Positions 6,720 to 8,558 of a stretch of DNA of 8,558 bases are shown here, in pieces. A program made the translations under genes and the position numbers. The notes beneath the pieces were generated by a model. It saw nothing but the letters and a program-made list of their open reading frames with translations, was not told the origin of the DNA and did no database searches. Position 1 is the stretch's first letter. Every line of letters begins with the position of its first letter. The stretch comes from an uncultured Solobacterium sp. (lineage in GTDB: Bacteria; Bacillota_I; Bacilli_A; Erysipelotrichales; Erysipelotrichaceae). The stretch covers positions 1 through 8,558 of the forward strand of contig CAJOLG010000066.1 of NCBI GenBank assembly GCA_905235315.1, given 5' to 3'.

Positions 6720-7235
6720 ATGAATCGTTACCTGTATCTGCCTGCCGCCATCCTGCTGGTTACAGCAGGAATCCTTCTTCCCGGATGTTCCGGTGCCCAG
6801 GATACTGCTTCGGATACGCCTGTCATCAAGGCAGGCAGCCGTACCGTAAAGCCGGATGATATTACCGAGTTTTACTGGACGACTGCCTCCTCCACATTTC
6901 CGCCGAACTATCAGAGATACCGGTTTTATATCGAAGATGGGGTGAAGTACTTTTTTCATGAAACACGGGAAGGAACGCAGTTTCCGCTTCAGGAAGAAGA
7001 CATCACAGCCAGCGGCACAAAGACCCTGTCGGATGAGGAGTGGGATACGTTTTGCCGGCTTCTCGGCGGAGGCACGGTGAAAGCCCGCGAAGAGGATCTC
7101 TCCGCCGGCGACTCCGGGCCATGGCTGTATCTGTACTGGAAAAATGACAACGGAACAATCCAGGAGTATTCCTTTCCCGATTACGCGGCGCAGAAAACGT
7201 TTGAATCCTTCTGTATCAGTCTGACGCAGTCTTAA
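6720..7235 (+). CDS. Small lipoprotein of unknown function
   Basis: The product has 171 residues. ATG 6720 is preceded by a strong GGAGG (6706-6710) nine nt upstream; a longer in-frame version from 6678 lacks such a site and would bury the signal peptide. Residues 1-22 are a lipoprotein signal peptide with hydrophobic core (AAILLVTAGILL) and the lipobox LLPGC, placing the lipidated cysteine at Cys23. Pro at the -2 position is less usual but tolerated. The mature part is a small soluble domain rich in aromatic residues (EFYWTTASS, YQRYRFYIEDGVKYFFHETREG, WLYLYWKNDNG), suggesting a compact beta-sheet fold, ending in a short helix (AQKTFESFCISL). I do not recognise the family. It should sit on the outer face of the membrane. 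It is a single-gene unit, divergent from the HAD gene and convergent with manC. Confidence 0.85.
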   Translation: MNRYLYLPAAILLVTAGILLPGCSGAQDTASDTPVIKAGSRTVKPDDITEFYWTTASSTFPPNYQRYRFYIEDGVKYFFHETREGTQFPLQEEDITASGTKTLSDEEWDTFCRLLGGGTVKAREEDLSAGDSGPWLYLYWKNDNGTIQEYSFPDYAAQKTFESFCISLTQS

Positions 7236-7255
7236 ACAACCTGCCGCATCCATAT

Positions 7256-7344
7256 AAAAACCCCCGGCTTCGGCTTCTTCCGCTGCCCGGGTTCCGTACA
7301 GAACCCGGCAAACGAGAAGGCAGTTCGAACGCGGAGGGTTTTTT
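7256..7344. terminator. Large bidirectional terminator-like hairpin
   Basis: The base of the structure pairs AAAAACCCCCG (7256-7266) with CGG-A-GGGTTTTT (7332-7343), with A7335 bulged. Inside, CCGGGTTC (7287-7294) pairs perfectly with GAACCCGG (7301-7308) over a 6-nt loop, and CTGCC (7283-7287) can pair alternatively with GGCAG (7319-7323). U tracts follow the GC arm on both strands (T7339-7344 on plus; the complement of A7260-7256 on minus), so it can end both the lipoprotein and manC transcripts. At about 88 nt it is much longer than the other two terminators in the window. Confidence 0.75.
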
Positions 7345-7348
7345 CGTG

Positions 7349-8558
7349 TCAGTCAGATTCGTATTTGATCTTGTCCATCACGCTGATTTCATCCCCGAGC
7401 TGCACTTCAATCAGCTGCAGGACTTCGTCATCCGCGATGACTGTATGTTTCACCCCGGCTTTCATCCGGATCACATCACCGGGTTTGACTGCCTGCCGCA
7501 CGCCGTCTGTGACAGCGGTCCCGCTTCCGGAGATCACGTTCCAGATCTCATCCCGGTGTTCATGCGCGTGATAGTTCATCCGGTGCCCGGGATTCAGCGT
7601 GACCTTTACGGTCATGGATGTTCCTTCCACATCCAGCACGCGGTAGCTTCCCCAGCTCTTCTCGGCATACATGATCTGTTGATGAATGTCGTCCACAAAC
7701 GGTTTGATATAGGAACTCTGTTCCTTGTCGGAAACGAGAATGCCGTCCGGTGATGCGCTGATGACCGCATCCCGCAGCCCCATCGCTATAATCGGAACAC
7801 CCAGTTCATTGATGACATGCACATTGGAACAGGTATCGTTCAGCCTCGCGTTTCCGACCACGGGCTCCTCCATCGCTTCCGTCAGGGTATTCCAGGTGCC
7901 GAGATCCTTCCACTGTCCGTTGAACCGCAGCACTGCGATATCCGGCTCCCGTTCCACCACCGCATAATCAAAACTGATCTTCGGCAATGTTTCATAGCGG
8001 TCAAACAGATCCTGATACCCGCTGTACCCGGTCAGCTCACGGGCACGGTCCAGGACATAAGACAGCCGGTATGCGAATACGCCGCCGTTCCAGAGTCCCC
8101 CTTCTGCGATATACCGCGCAGCCGTTTCCCTGTCCGGCTTTTCCTTGAAGGTCTTCACGCCGGATACGGTGTCTTTGGATGCCGGAATGATATAACCGTA
8201 TTTTTCGCTCGGATAGGTCGGGTCGATCCCCATCAGAACCAGGTTCGCTGTTCCTTCCTTTGCCAGTCTGCCCAGTTCGTTCAGGGCTTCAAAATAATCC
8301 TCGTTTACATACGGGTCAACCGGGCACACAACAACCGCTTCCTCACGGTCAACCCCCTGCACATCATGCAGGTAGGCAGATGCCAGCGCAATCGCCGGAA
8401 ACGTGTCTCTGCGGCAGGGTTCCGCACTGATTCCCACCGATTCCCCGAGCTGGTTCTGCAGGGCAGATACCTGGGTCATTGAAGTCGCAACGGTGACCAC
8501 CGCGTCCGGATCCACCGTATGAATCTGACGGTACACCCGCTGCACCATTGACTCGTAT
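7349..8558 (-). CDS. manC: Mannose-1-phosphate guanylyltransferase with C-terminal cupin (N-terminus off right edge)
   Basis: The enzyme makes GDP-mannose from mannose-1-phosphate and GTP. The frame is open to the window edge; the codons before Met 8548 read Tyr-Glu-Ser, which joins the following MVQRVYRQI like the helix after the GxGxRLWP signature, so that ATG is internal and the N-terminus with the signature is missing. Counting from that Met, the nucleotidyltransferase part shows EPCRRDTFPAIALA (43-56), VCPVDPYV (74-81), FKEKPD (134-139), GLWNGGVFAY (151-160), FDYAVVE (193-199) and WKDLGTW (213-219). A C-terminal cupin (about 292-396) resembles the type II mannose-6-phosphate isomerase domain: KSWGSYRVLD, HAHEHRDEIWNVISGSG with His327/329/331, GVKHTV (His368) and LIEVQLGD. 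Many AlgA/ManC proteins are bifunctional, but whether this cupin is catalytic is uncertain, especially with a separate manA nearby. An annotator could also call it algA or xanB. Confidence 0.92.
   Translation of the reverse strand, partial: YESMVQRVYRQIHTVDPDAVVTVATSMTQVSALQNQLGESVGISAEPCRRDTFPAIALASAYLHDVQGVDREEAVVVCPVDPYVNEDYFEALNELGRLAKEGTANLVLMGIDPTYPSEKYGYIIPASKDTVSGVKTFKEKPDRETAARYIAEGGLWNGGVFAYRLSYVLDRARELTGYSGYQDLFDRYETLPKISFDYAVVEREPDIAVLRFNGQWKDLGTWNTLTEAMEEPVVGNARLNDTCSNVHVINELGVPIIAMGLRDAVISASPDGILVSDKEQSSYIKPFVDDIHQQIMYAEKSWGSYRVLDVEGTSMTVKVTLNPGHRMNYHAHEHRDEIWNVISGSGTAVTDGVRQAVKPGDVIRMKAGVKHTVIADDEVLQLIEVQLGDEISVMDKIKYESD

Noticed and set aside
5578..6723. 381-codon plus-strand ORF opposite the HAD gene
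   Set aside because: It is antisense to a gene with complete HAD motifs, has no ribosome site and its protein is rich in His, Arg and Pro, as expected from a shadow frame.

Overview
The window looks like chromosomal DNA from a Bacillota (Firmicutes) bacterium, most likely a gut- or host-associated Clostridia or Erysipelotrichia member. The signs are purine-rich Shine-Dalgarno sequences, U-tailed hairpin terminators, a secreted Glu/Thr-rich surface protein of a Gram-positive type, a LytS-like/SpoIIE-type phosphatase and mid-range GC. The taxonomic call is inference. I see no mobile element, CRISPR array, rRNA or convincing tRNA.

Layout. (1) 1-772, minus: the N-terminal 257 residues of a secreted surface protein that runs off the left edge. 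(2) 773-1038: divergent intergenic region with candidate promoter elements and a direct repeat. (3) 1039-2050, plus: truD (tRNA pseudouridine-13 synthase), broken by a frameshift at about 1399-1402 and possibly altered again at its 3' end; a terminator follows at 2175-2202. (4) 2271-4691, minus: an 806-residue membrane phosphatase (5TM LytS-like, extracellular sensor, HAMP, PP2C/SpoIIE). (5) 4788-5684, plus: class I mannose-6-phosphate isomerase (manA), divergent from the phosphatase, with a terminator at 5702-5733. (6) 5749-6573, minus: HAD/Cof-type phosphatase. (7) 6720-7235, plus: small lipoprotein of unknown function, divergent from the HAD gene over a compact region with a perfect TATAAT on each strand. 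(8) 7256-7344: large bidirectional terminator-like hairpin. (9) 7349-8558, minus: mannose-1-phosphate guanylyltransferase (ManC/AlgA type) with a C-terminal cupin, running off the right edge.

How the genes fit together. ManA and ManC are the first and last enzymes of the fructose-6-P to GDP-mannose route, so the right half suggests GDP-mannose supply for surface glycans. They are on opposite strands and not one operon, and the phosphomannomutase is not in the window. Nearly every gene here alternates in strand, so most appear to be single-gene transcription units. The phosphatase is probably the output of a membrane sensor acting on an anti-sigma-factor antagonist that is not in the window.

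I found no clearly novel multi-gene system. The points most worth checking are the frame disruption(s) of truD, the sensor-phosphatase architecture, the elaborate hairpin between the lipoprotein and manC, and the overlapping divergent promoters near 6600-6665.
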